Shown piece by piece: positions 16,127 to 23,455 of a DNA stretch of 24,189 nucleotides. How positions within the stretch are numbered: position 1 is the stretch's first letter; every line of letters begins with the position of its first letter. The translations under genes were made by a program, and so were the position numbers. The notes below the pieces were generated by a model. That model was not told the DNA's origin and made no database searches. It saw only the letters and a list, made by a program, of their open reading frames with translations. Origin of the DNA: Ruminococcaceae bacterium UBA4306 (GTDB lineage: Bacteria > Bacillota > Clostridia > Oscillospirales > Acutalibacteraceae); the NCBI GenBank assembly GCA_002394725.1, contig DGUQ01000195.1, forward strand, positions 23,182-47,370, read 5' to 3'.

Positions 16127-16762
16127 TTATCTGATAAAGTTGGTTGCTGTTCGATGTGCTTCCTGCTTTGGCAGAGGAACACCAGCACTATCGCCTGCTT
16201 CTTGTAGTTTCAACATCCATGCCATGTTACGCGCGAGGACGCGCATGATTTGCAAGCCTTCCTGATCTTGCAGGACTTCATCCGGTGTGTTTCCGTGCAC
16301 CATGTTCCAGTAGCGAGAGGTAACAATCGGCATTTGCTGATGCAGAAAATACTTATTGATCTGATCGAGCGCTGAGGTCGTACCGGCACGCCTTGCGCTG
16401 ACCACTGCCGCCGCAGGCTTGAAACGGAACGGATGCGGCTCCTGCCGTGAGGCGGAAAAGAACACCCTGTCCATGAAGCTCATTAGATTGCCGTTCATTC
16501 CGGAAAAATAGACAGGTGAGCCGAAGATAAAGCCGTCGTATTCCCCGGCGAGCGCAGTGAATTCATTTACCTTGTCGTTGAATACGCACTCGCGCTTTTC
16601 TGTGCATCTGTAACAGGCAATACATCCGCCGATCGGCTTTTTACCTATCCAATAGATGTCCGCTTCGATATCTTCTTCATCCAATGTGTTTTTAATTACA
16701 TTTAAAGCAGTGTATGTACAACCGTTCTTGTTTGGACTGCCATTGATCAGTAAGACCTTCAT
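16127..16762 (-). CDS. Iron-sulfur-flavoprotein-like NAD(P)H-dependent FMN reductase family protein
   Basis: A 211-aa flavodoxin-fold protein of the NADPH-dependent FMN reductase (PF03358) family. It starts MKVLLINGSPNKNGCTYTAL, the phosphate-binding loop, and has FGSPVYFSGMNGNLMSFMDR, the flavin ring region. Between them lies GGCIACYRCTEKREC, a C-x2-C-x2-C-x5-C motif (C47, C50, C53, C59) that fits the compact [4Fe-4S] motif of iron-sulfur flavoproteins. AGGAGG precedes the ATG at 16762. It lies opposite the iron operon and has no operator box, so a link to iron is not shown. Likely a cytoplasmic electron-transfer or detoxifying flavoprotein. Confidence 0.88.
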   Translation of the reverse strand: MKVLLINGSPNKNGCTYTALNVIKNTLDEEDIEADIYWIGKKPIGGCIACYRCTEKRECVFNDKVNEFTALAGEYDGFIFGSPVYFSGMNGNLMSFMDRVFFSASRQEPHPFRFKPAAAVVSARRAGTTSALDQINKYFLHQQMPIVTSRYWNMVHGNTPDEVLQDQEGLQIMRVLARNMAWMLKLQEAGDSAGVPLPKQEAHRTATNFIR

Positions 16763-16788
16763 AATAACCTCCTAAATATGATAATACC

Positions 16789-16817
16789 ATTATATACGAA
16801 TTTATTTAGTCTTTCAA
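16789..16817 (-). promoter_or_regulatory. Promoter of the iron-sulfur-flavoprotein-like gene
   Basis: On the minus strand TTGAAA (plus 16812-16817), 17-nt spacer, TATAAT (plus 16789-16794), about 27 nt before the ATG. Confidence 0.8.
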
Positions 16818-16874
16818 TTCATAAATCGCCCTGATTTAATAAGTTAAACTTATCATTTGCTTCCGCAAACAAAA

Positions 16875-16903
16875 TTGATTGATTGTCTGCACTTTGATAA
16901 AAT
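16875..16903 (+). promoter_or_regulatory. Probable promoter of the AT-rich gene before hsdR
   Basis: TTGATT (16875-16880), 17-nt spacer, TAAAAT (16898-16903). It would start transcription close to ATG 16927, leaving a very short leader; it may also serve hsdR. Confidence 0.5.
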
Positions 16904-16926
16904 AAAGCTACAACGATATTATCGGA

Positions 16927-17280
16927 ATGAGTTTAGGTGAATCGGATTTGCGATGGAGAAACTTGATAATTGACACATTAGTAAAAAAGGATAATGCTCA
17001 TTTATTCTTATATGATCACAAGTGTTCTTGTTTATCTTCTATGGGAGCAGAACATAGGATAGATGTTGAAGAGGAACGAAAAAAAGAGAAACTTAACGCA
17101 TGGCATATTAAAGAAAATGATATGTCCCTTGTTTTCGATAAGGTACATATTCCATGCTGTAAAAACATATTCAACTTTAGTGATGTAATAACAAAAGAAA
17201 AACTAATGATTATCGCGGAGGAAAGAGCGCTAAAAGAAAAAGCGCCAAGATTTGTCTATCCAACAAATTTGAATCGGTGA
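16927..17280 (+). CDS. AT-rich hypothetical protein upstream of hsdR
   Basis: I do not recognise this 117-aa product. It is charged, predicted soluble, and has Cys pairs (CSC near residue 34 and CC near 78). Its base composition is far more AT-rich than the hsdR gene that follows, suggesting a different origin. No ribosome site precedes ATG 16927, and the beginning (SLGESDLRWRNLIIDTLVKK) looks like the middle of a protein, so it may be the tail of a longer gene. The gap to hsdR is about 30 nt, in the same direction. Confidence 0.45.
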   Translation: MSLGESDLRWRNLIIDTLVKKDNAHLFLYDHKCSCLSSMGAEHRIDVEEERKKEKLNAWHIKENDMSLVFDKVHIPCCKNIFNFSDVITKEKLMIIAEERALKEKAPRFVYPTNLNR

Positions 17281-17311
17281 TTGATTTATATATTAAAACA
17301 AGGTGATACGA

Positions 17312-20300
17312 ATGACCAACTTTGATTTCTTAAAACTGGACAAGGGGTTCTCTGGCTTTGCGGATGTGGCGATCAGCGCGGAGCGGATCTTACATATCGA
17401 CCCCGACGCCTGCGCGTTCAACTGCCGCAGGGCGATGGAGTTCGCGGTCAAGTGGATGTATTCGGTCGACAAGGATCTCAAGCTCCCGTATAACGAAACG
17501 CTCGCGGTGCTGATGTCTACCGAGGAGTTCCGCGATATCGCGGGCGACGACATCCTGCGCCGCATGGACTTCATCCGTAAGGTCGGCAACCGCTCCGCCC
17601 ACACCGGTCAGAGGGTCACCGTTCAGCAGGCTGAGCTGTGCGTAGAGAATCTGTTTTACTTCATGGACTTCGTCGCCTACTGCTACGCCGAGGAGTATCA
17701 CGAACAGACCTTTGATCCCTCACTGCTCCGGCTGACCGCCAAAGAAGCGATGGCGATGGTATCGGACGGCGAAAAGGTCGATATCGACAGCCTGAAAGCG
17801 GAGAATGAACGCTTGAAGGCTGAGACCGCCAAGCTCGCCGAAAAGGAGATCGACCTCGAAAAGCTGACTGCGGAGAATCAAAGCCTGCGCGAGGAGTTGA
17901 CCGCTCGCCGATCCGAGCAACAGCAGACCTATACGCCCAAGCCGATCGACCTCTCCGAGTTCGCGACGCGCAAGATCTATATTGACACCATGCTGACCGA
18001 CGCGGGCTGGACGCAGGGCAGGGACTGGCTGGACGAAGTGGAACTGCCCGGTATGCCGAACACCTCCAAGGTCGGTTATGCCGACTATGTGCTGTACGGC
18101 GACGACGGCAGGGCGCTCGCGGTGATCGAAGCCAAGCGCACCTGTAAGGATCCCCGTGACGGCAGGCGTCAAGCTGAGCTATATGCAAATCTACTCGAGA
18201 AAAAGTATCACCGTCGTCCGGTCATCTTCCTGACCAATGGCTTTGACACCCGCATCGACGACGGCGTTTATCCCGAGCGCAGAGTCGCGGCGATCTGGTC
18301 AAAGCGTGATCTGGAGAAGTTCTTCAATCTGCAAACCATGCGCCGACCGCTCAAAAACATCTATATCAACCGCGTTATCGCCGGGCGCTATTATCAGGAA
18401 GCGGCGGTCAAGGCGGTGTGCGACGCTTTTGACAACAAGAATCGCCGCAAGGCGCTGCTCGTCATGGCGACCGGCTCCGGTAAAACGAGGACGATCATTT
18501 CTCTATGCGACGTTCTGTTACAGCACGGCTGGGTAAAGAACATCCTGTTCCTCGCCGACCGCACCTCGCTCGTGACACAGGCAAAGCGCAGTTTTGTCAA
18601 TCTCCTGCCCGACCTGAGCGTGACAAATCTCTGTGAGGAAAAGGACAACTATACGGCGCACTGCGTTTTCTCGACCTATCAGACAATGATGGGCTGTATC
18701 GATGAGGTCAAGGATGACGAGGGCAAGCTCTTCACCTGCGGTCATTTCGATCTGTTGATCTGCGACGAGGCGCACCGCTCCATTTACAACAAGTATAAGG
18801 ATATCTTCAACTACTTTGACGCGCCGCTGGTGGGACTCACCGCGACCCCGAAGGATGAGGTAGAGAAAAATACCTATGAGGTGTTCGATCTGAATGATAA
18901 CGAACCGACCTATGCCTACGAGCTGAGCCAGGCGGTCAAGGACGGCTTCCTGGTCGACTTTATGTCGGTCGAAACGCGGCTGAAATTCATCGAGCAGGGT
19001 ATCGTCTATGATGAGCTGTCCGATGAGGATAAGGCGGCATACGAGAGCACCTTCACCGATGAGGACGGCGAGATGCCCGACAGCATCGGTTCGGGCGCGC
19101 TGAATGAATGGATCTTCAACACCGATACGATCCGCGAGGTACTGCATATTCTGATGACCAACGGTTTGACGGTGGATTACGGCCAGAAGATCGGCAAGAC
19201 GATCATCTTCGCGAAGAACCATAACCACGCGGAGAAGATCCTCGAGGTGTTCAACAAGGAGTATCCGCATCTGCAGCACGGCTTTGCCAAGGTGATCGAC
19301 AACCATGTCAATTATGCGCAAAGCCTGATCGACGAGTTCTCCGATCCACAGAAAATGCCGCAGATCGCGATCTCGGTCGATATGCTCGACACGGGTATCG
19401 ACGTGCCCGAGGTGCTGAACCTCGTCTTCTTCAAGAAGGTTATGAGCAAGGCGAAGTTCTGGCAGATGATCGGCCGCGGCACCAGATTATGCGAAAACCT
19501 GCTTGATGGCAAGGACAAGGACAAGTTCTATATCTTCGACTTCTGCGGTAACTTTGAGTTCTTCCGCATGAACAAGGGTAAGCCCAGCGCCAATAATGCG
19601 GCGCTGCAAAGCGCGATCTTCCACTTGAAGGCGCAGATCGTATTTAAATTGCAAGACTTGGAGTATCAGACGACCGACTTGATCGCATTCAGAGAATCCT
19701 TGGTGGATGACATGGTACATAAGACGCTGGAGCTGAATCGAGAGAATTTTGCCGTCCGCCAGCATTTGCGCTATGTCGAGAAGTTTTCTTCCAAGGACAA
19801 CTACACCTCGCTGACTTACGAGGATACGCTGACGATCCGCGACGAGCTGGCGCCGTTGATCATCCCCGACGAGGATGACGCGAAAGCGGTGCGCTTTGAC
19901 GCGCTGATGTACGGGATCGAGCTGTGTTATCTTGCCGGTAAAAAGTACGGCAAGCGCAGAAAGGATTTCTTCGGCAAGGTGCAGGGCGTCGCGAGTGTGG
20001 CGAATATCCCCGAGATCATGGCGCAGTCCGAGCTGATCAACAAGATCCTGCATACAGATTACTTTGACAACGCGGGGATCAACGAATTCGAGCATATCCG
20101 CGAGTGCCTCAGGAATCTGATGAAATACATTCCTTATGACGGAGAGATCTATAATACCAATTTCGATGACGAGATCCTTTCGATGGACTGGAATGAATCC
20201 GAGCTGGATAATGACGATTTACAGAACTACCGCGAGAAGGTGGAGTATTATATCCGCCAGCATCAGGGTGAGGGCGCGATCGCCAAGCTGAAAGGGAATG

Positions 20301-20680
20301 TCCCGCTGACGTCGGAGGATATCGCAGGATTGGAGAAATTGCTGTGGAATGACCTTGGCTCTAAAGAGGAGTATGAGGCACAGTTCGGCACAAAACCGCT
20401 CGGAGAATTCGTGCGCGAGATCGTCGGTATGGATATGAAGGCGGCAAAGGAAGCCTTCGCCGAATATCTGAGCGACGCGAATCTTGATGACAGGCAGATC
20501 TACTTTGTCAACCAGATCGTCGAATACATTATCCACAACGGCATCCTGAAGGACCTGTCCGTCCTGCAGGAACCGCCCTTCACCGACAGAGGCAGCATTG
20601 TAGAGGTGTTCACCGATCTGTCGTTGTGGTACAGAATCCGACAAACGATTGAGCTCATCAATAATAACGCTGCGGCGTAA
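17312..20680 (+). CDS. hsdR: Type I restriction enzyme R subunit (EcoEI-like HsdR) with N-terminal DUF4145
   Basis: HsdR is the motor and nuclease of type I restriction systems; it translocates DNA and cuts unmethylated targets when joined to HsdM2-HsdS. The 1122-aa product has DUF4145 (about 10-125), a coiled coil (about 150-205), a PD-(D/E)xK nuclease (D258, E273-A-K275), a superfamily 2 helicase with Walker A ATGSGKT (386-392) and DEAH (485-488), SATs-like LTATPK, the helicase C part with MIGRGTRLCENL, and an EcoEI-type C-terminal domain. All catalytic motifs look intact. AAGGTG precedes ATG 17312. No hsdM or hsdS is in the window on either side, and the next gene is a lone antitoxin. It is either an orphan or works with subunits encoded elsewhere. 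Confidence 0.92.
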   Translation: MTNFDFLKLDKGFSGFADVAISAERILHIDPDACAFNCRRAMEFAVKWMYSVDKDLKLPYNETLAVLMSTEEFRDIAGDDILRRMDFIRKVGNRSAHTGQRVTVQQAELCVENLFYFMDFVAYCYAEEYHEQTFDPSLLRLTAKEAMAMVSDGEKVDIDSLKAENERLKAETAKLAEKEIDLEKLTAENQSLREELTARRSEQQQTYTPKPIDLSEFATRKIYIDTMLTDAGWTQGRDWLDEVELPGMPNTSKVGYADYVLYGDDGRALAVIEAKRTCKDPRDGRRQAELYANLLEKKYHRRPVIFLTNGFDTRIDDGVYPERRVAAIWSKRDLEKFFNLQTMRRPLKNIYINRVIAGRYYQEAAVKAVCDAFDNKNRRKALLVMATGSGKTRTIISLCDVLLQHGWVKNILFLADRTSLVTQAKRSFVNLLPDLSVTNLCEEKDNYTAHCVFSTYQTMMGCIDEVKDDEGKLFTCGHFDLLICDEAHRSIYNKYKDIFNYFDAPLVGLTATPKDEVEKNTYEVFDLNDNEPTYAYELSQAVKDGFLVDFMSVETRLKFIEQGIVYDELSDEDKAAYESTFTDEDGEMPDSIGSGALNEWIFNTDTIREVLHILMTNGLTVDYGQKIGKTIIFAKNHNHAEKILEVFNKEYPHLQHGFAKVIDNHVNYAQSLIDEFSDPQKMPQIAISVDMLDTGIDVPEVLNLVFFKKVMSKAKFWQMIGRGTRLCENLLDGKDKDKFYIFDFCGNFEFFRMNKGKPSANNAALQSAIFHLKAQIVFKLQDLEYQTTDLIAFRESLVDDMVHKTLELNRENFAVRQHLRYVEKFSSKDNYTSLTYEDTLTIRDELAPLIIPDEDDAKAVRFDALMYGIELCYLAGKKYGKRRKDFFGKVQGVASVANIPEIMAQSELINKILHTDYFDNAGINEFEHIRECLRNLMKYIPYDGEIYNTNFDDEILSMDWNESELDNDDLQNYREKVEYYIRQHQGEGAIAKLKGNVPLTSEDIAGLEKLLWNDLGSKEEYEAQFGTKPLGEFVREIVGMDMKAAKEAFAEYLSDANLDDRQIYFVNQIVEYIIHNGILKDLSVLQEPPFTDRGSIVEVFTDLSLWYRIRQTIELINNNAAA

Positions 20681-20736
20681 AAAATGATCAGCTAAATAGC
20701 CACGAAAAATTTATCCTATATTATAAGGTGATATTG

Positions 20737-20982
20737 ATGTATATTGATACAAACACGGTATTCTCGATGACGCAGGCAAATCAGAACTTCTCTCAGGTTG
20801 CGAAAACGGCGGAAAAGAAAGGTGAGGCGATCATCTTCAAGAACAATAAACCAAAGTATCTTGTTATCGATATCGAGAAAAACGGCTCCCTTCTTGAGTT
20901 GAGCGAAGATGAGAAAATCGATATTGTTGCAAAAAGAATCCTTGAAAAATATCTTCCGGCGTTTAAGGAGCTGGCGAAATAA
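20737..20982 (+). CDS. Phd/YefM-family antitoxin (no toxin visible)
   Basis: An 81-aa protein with the Phd/YefM N-terminal DNA-binding fold: MTQANQNFSQVAKTAEKKGEAIIFKNNKPKYLVID. The C-terminal half, which wraps the toxin in true pairs, is IVAKRILEKYLPAFKELAK. ATG 20737 has AAGGTGAT upstream, the same ribosome site as hsdR 57 nt earlier, so the two are probably cotranscribed. No RelE/Doc/Fic-like toxin follows; 20983-21202 contains only a terminator and a promoter. Antitoxin domains of this type also occur as stand-alone regulators beside restriction genes, so it may control the hsdR transcript. Confidence 0.85.
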   Translation: MYIDTNTVFSMTQANQNFSQVAKTAEKKGEAIIFKNNKPKYLVIDIEKNGSLLELSEDEKIDIVAKRILEKYLPAFKELAK

Positions 20983-21060
20983 GAGAATCTAGTATAAAAA
21001 CTATTATATGAGGACGGAACTTCCGTCACTGATATCGCATGATAAGAATTAATACACCGA

Positions 21061-21094
21061 CAGCCGCTTGCAAACGCAGGCGGCTGTTATTGTT
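21061..21094 (+). terminator. Terminator after hsdR-antitoxin
   Basis: CAGCCGCTTGC (21061-21071) pairs with GCAGGCGGCTG (21076-21086) with one G-U pair and an AAAC loop, followed by TTATTGTT. A smaller palindrome GACGGAA-C-TTCCGTC lies about 35 bp upstream. Confidence 0.85.
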
Positions 21095-21136
21095 GCATAA
21101 AGACAGAAACAATATTAATTTTACTGCTTTAAAGCG

Positions 21137-21165
21137 TTGAAATCACGCGAACAGTATGTTATAAT
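21137..21165 (+). promoter_or_regulatory. Promoter of the split small gene
   Basis: TTGAAA (21137-21142), 17-nt spacer, TATAAT (21160-21165); expected start near 21172, followed by CGGGAG and ATG 21203. Confidence 0.8.
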
Positions 21166-21202
21166 GTATCTGTAAAATAATTATCTTCGGGAGATACGCA
21201 AT

Positions 21203-21265
21203 ATGAAACAGAATGAACAGCAGAATCGTCATGAAAACGATAAAGAAACCGTCAGCATGAAATAA
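21203..21265 (+). pseudogene. 20-codon ORF, likely the 5' part of a frameshifted gene
   Basis: This short ORF (MKQNEQQNRHENDKETVSMK then TAA) has the only good promoter and ribosome site (GGGAG, 9 nt before ATG) in the area. Adding one A in the AAA just before its stop would join it to the next ORF as ...VSMKITVADLMYVHCFRNRYRA, making one ~135-aa protein. It therefore looks like the true start of the following gene, separated by a one-base deletion. A leader peptide is the alternative. Confidence 0.5.
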
Positions 21266-21279
21266 CTGTAGCAGATCTT

Positions 21280-21609
21280 ATGTATGTGCATTGTTTCAGA
21301 AACAGATATAGGGCTACCAAACGCCTGCTGGCAACGAACCCTGAAGCACAGCTCTTGTGTACAGGTATCATGATCATTTCCGATAAATTAGAAAATGGAG
21401 ATTATGATATGCGGACGTCTATGTTCGGCTCTGTCAACAACATTATCAATACGTTATCGGATGTGCTGATCGAACGGCTGAAAGCCGGCGCCGGCACCGA
21501 ACAAGAAAATCGGGAGCAGGTGCTCTCGGCATTTATGAGCTACTTTTACTGTAGAGCCAAAGAACAGTTATTCAAAGAATATGAAGAGGAAGAGGAATCA
21601 GAATGGTAG
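21280..21609 (+). CDS. Hypothetical small protein (probable 3' part of a frameshifted gene)
   Basis: I do not recognise this 109-aa product. It appears soluble and helical: RNRYRATKRLLATNPEAQLL, then SVNNIINTLSDVLIERLKAG, and a very acidic end (YEEEEESEW). ATG 21280 has no ribosome site, and the frame upstream of it (ITVADL) continues the same style of sequence back to the stop of the 20-codon ORF, supporting one original gene from 21203. It is followed by the structured RNA gene. Confidence 0.55.
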   Translation: MYVHCFRNRYRATKRLLATNPEAQLLCTGIMIISDKLENGDYDMRTSMFGSVNNIINTLSDVLIERLKAGAGTEQENREQVLSAFMSYFYCRAKEQLFKEYEEEEESEW

Positions 21610-21645
21610 AATGATACGAAATCTTAATCCCTCGATGCTTTAATA

Positions 21646-21674
21646 TTGCATTTCACAATTTGTTGTGGTATGAT
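21646..21674 (+). promoter_or_regulatory. Promoter of the structured RNA
   Basis: TTGCAT (21646-21651), 17-nt spacer, TATGAT (21669-21674). The start predicted near 21678-21682 coincides with the 5' end of the RNA's closing stem. Confidence 0.8.
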
Positions 21675-21677
21675 GAA

Positions 21678-21897
21678 GTTGCTACATAATTACATTTGAA
21701 TAACACCTCGATTGTGTATAGACAGCTTTTTCTGTCTATGCTTATTCGCGCTGTTTTTTGATGCGTATGTTATAAACTGTGAAAAAACACAGGCTCAACA
21801 TACGCACTAAGAGAAATCGAGGTCGAATGTGATTGTGTAGCAACAAGGAGCTATGTGTTTTTCGGCGTAGTTCACCTAGTGGGCTGCGCTTTTTTTA
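21678..21897 (+). ncRNA. Structured noncoding RNA, unclassified
   Basis: The 5' arm 21678-21699 pairs with 21823-21844 over 22 positions; the only departures from Watson-Crick (21687, 21691, 21697) are all U opposite G, as expected for RNA and not for a decaying DNA repeat. After a 6-nt bulge, CCTCGATT (21706-21713) pairs with AATCGAGG (21815-21822). Inside are hairpin A (21716-21725 with 21732-21741, loop CUUUUU) and hairpin B (GCGUAUGUU 21763-21771 with 21797-21805, capped by CUGUG/CACAG and an A6 loop). A U6 run at 21754-21759 could pair with that A6 loop. A terminator ends the transcript. The layout does not fit tmRNA, RNase P or SRP RNA; 6S RNA shares the long closing stem, but the two internal hairpins are unlike it. 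Confidence 0.8.
21865..21897 (+). terminator. Terminator of the structured RNA
   Basis: GCGTAGTTCAC (21865-21875) pairs with GTGGGCTGCGC (21879-21889), three G-U pairs, loop CTA, then seven T residues. It also lies between the RNA and the SLOG gene. Confidence 0.85.
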
Positions 21898-21908
21898 TTT
21901 TCAAGTAT

Positions 21909-22352
21909 ATGGAACGAAAAGAGATCACAGCGTTATTCATCGGCAACAGAGATTGTTATTTCATTAAAGAAGAGTATATCGAACAAGCAATTATCGCCGC
22001 AATCCATATGGGGATCAGGATATTCCTCAACGGCGGTATGGGACACTTTGATGAGACTTGCGCCAAAGTACTCCATAAGATGAAAAAGCGATATCCAAAC
22101 ATTAAAAGCATTCTTGTTACAGCCTATCGCAACCCCCGCACGCCGTATATCGATCTGTTTGACGAGATCATCTATCCGTTTGAGGAACAGCAGGAAACCT
22201 ACTTTTTTCACAAACGAGCTATCCCCGAAAGGAACAAGATCATGGTGGAATGGTCGAGCGTTGCTGTCAGCTATGTATATCGGGCAGGCGGCGCGGCGAA
22301 TACGCTAAGCTACGCAAAGGAAAAAGGATTAAAGATCATCTCCTTGTTATAA
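21909..22352 (+). CDS. SLOG-domain (DUF1273/YpsA-like) protein
   Basis: A 147-aa Rossmann-like protein of the SLOG superfamily, related to DUF1273/YpsA. Near the start, ALFIGNRDCYF occupies the place of the FTGHR motif; FLNGGMGHFDETCAKVL is the glycine-rich ligand loop; RNKIMVEWSSVAVSYVY and AGGAANTLSYAKEKG form the C-terminal motif. SLOG proteins are thought to bind nucleotide-derived ligands such as ADP-ribose derivatives. ATG 21909 is 12 nt past the RNA terminator and has no ribosome site. A GTG at 21855 with AAGGAG 4 nt upstream would add 18 hydrophobic residues, but it runs through the terminator stem and is less likely. It may depend on read-through from the structured RNA. Confidence 0.8.
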   Translation: MERKEITALFIGNRDCYFIKEEYIEQAIIAAIHMGIRIFLNGGMGHFDETCAKVLHKMKKRYPNIKSILVTAYRNPRTPYIDLFDEIIYPFEEQQETYFFHKRAIPERNKIMVEWSSVAVSYVYRAGGAANTLSYAKEKGLKIISLL

Positions 22353-22437
22353 AGTTACGCACTGACCCAACTATCTTCCTATCACGTGTAAGGCTTACAA
22401 TATAAAGACATCAAGCAAATATCAGAAAGGACGTCAT

Positions 22438-23208
22438 ATGATGAAAGTCAAAAACAAGAAAATCATCGCTATCATAGCGGTTGTGCTCATAGCGATCCTC
22501 GCTATCGTCTTAGCCATGTTATTTACGCGCTGTGGCAATCACTCCTCGGCTACTCCCGATCAGGCACAGGCAACCACGGCAACGATCGCTAAAAGCGACA
22601 CTACATCTACTCAGTTAAGCACCGACGCAAGCGGTAAGGTCATCGACCCTACTACGGCAAAGGCTGACGGTGATACCTCTGTAAAGGCTACAGAAGCCAA
22701 AGCCTCTGACACCTCAAGCAAGTCCGACAGCACAAGCAGTAAGTCCGATAGCTCTTCCGCTTCTCCCAAGTCAGGCGACAGCTCCGGTGGCTCTTCCGGT
22801 AACGCTTCTACTTCCGGCGGTTCCACTTCCGGCGGTGGTTCCGGTTCGGGTAAAACCTACCACGAAGCTGTATACAAGACTGTTCACCACGACGCGGAGT
22901 ATGAGAACGTATACGTTGTAGATCAGGAAACGTACTCTTATGAAGAGCCTGTATATGAGAAGAGAGTATATACCGTGTGCCATGTTTGCGGCGCTGAGTT
23001 TGATACTTCGTATGATGATAGCGCTTTCTCTGCACACGACAAAGCACATATGCTTGCTGGTGAAGGCAGCGGTTATCATAATGATATTCGTAGAGTACAA
23101 GTCAGTACCAACACCGTCAATGTTCCCGAAGAGGGTCACTACGAGAAGAAGCTCGTAAAAGCCGCTTGGGACGAAAAGGTTCTCGTCAAAGAGGCCGGTT
23201 GGTATTGA
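22438..23208 (+). CDS. Membrane-anchored surface protein with Ser/Thr linker and zinc-finger-like domain
   Basis: A 256-aa protein: an N-terminal membrane helix (about 8-29; FTRCGN is a poor lipobox), a low-complexity Ser/Thr/Ala/Gly linker (about 34-138), and a C-terminal ~118-aa domain. That domain begins TYHEAVYKTVHHDAEYENVY, has CHVCGAEF...HDKAH (C181, C184, H200, H204; C-x2-C-x15-H-x3-H, a zinc-finger spacing), and ends GHYEKKLVKAAWDEKVLVKE. The HxAxY/WDE phrases repeat imperfectly on both sides of the finger, suggesting symmetrical beta strands. Similar secreted proteins occur in gut Firmicutes without known function. GAAAGG precedes ATG 22438. A structural metal site outside the cell is predicted; the ligand or partner is unknown. 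Confidence 0.8.
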   Translation: MMKVKNKKIIAIIAVVLIAILAIVLAMLFTRCGNHSSATPDQAQATTATIAKSDTTSTQLSTDASGKVIDPTTAKADGDTSVKATEAKASDTSSKSDSTSSKSDSSSASPKSGDSSGGSSGNASTSGGSTSGGGSGSGKTYHEAVYKTVHHDAEYENVYVVDQETYSYEEPVYEKRVYTVCHVCGAEFDTSYDDSAFSAHDKAHMLAGEGSGYHNDIRRVQVSTNTVNVPEEGHYEKKLVKAAWDEKVLVKEAGWY

Positions 23209-23242
23209 TAATCCAACATAACAAATCAAGTGTAGAAATCAA

Positions 23243-23436
23243 GGGGCTGTCGCACTAAGCATAGTGACAGCTCCTTAGTATGTCATCCTGAGCTTTAGCG
23301 AAGGATCTTATCGTGCAATTTATCCAATTAGATTATACCTTTCATGTGTAATCTAACGGAAAGGTGAGTACTTTCAGATTCTTCACCGGACACGCGTGTC
23401 CGTTCAGAATGACATTTTTTGTTTTGCGACAGCCCC
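23243..23436. repeat. MITE-like element with terminal inverted repeats
   Basis: GGGGCTGTCGCA (23243-23254) is the exact inverse of TGCGACAGCCCC (23425-23436). Inside, ATGTCATCCTGA (23280-23291) mirrors TCAGAATGACAT (23404-23415) with one change; an 11-bp hairpin lies around 23330-23356; and CGGACACGCGTGTCCG (23387-23402) is a perfect 16-bp palindrome. There is no ORF. The GTCATCCTGAGC...GAAGGATCTT core resembles a dispersed repeat common in gut Clostridia. No clear target duplication is seen. It sits between convergent genes and may also act as a two-way terminator. Confidence 0.75.
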
Positions 23437-23455
23437 ATTTGTAATCGGTCACCGT

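Noticed and set aside
21678..21844. Terminal inverted repeat of a transposable element
   Set aside because: Mismatches are exclusively U-G compatible, and a promoter and terminator frame the structure, so RNA is the better explanation.
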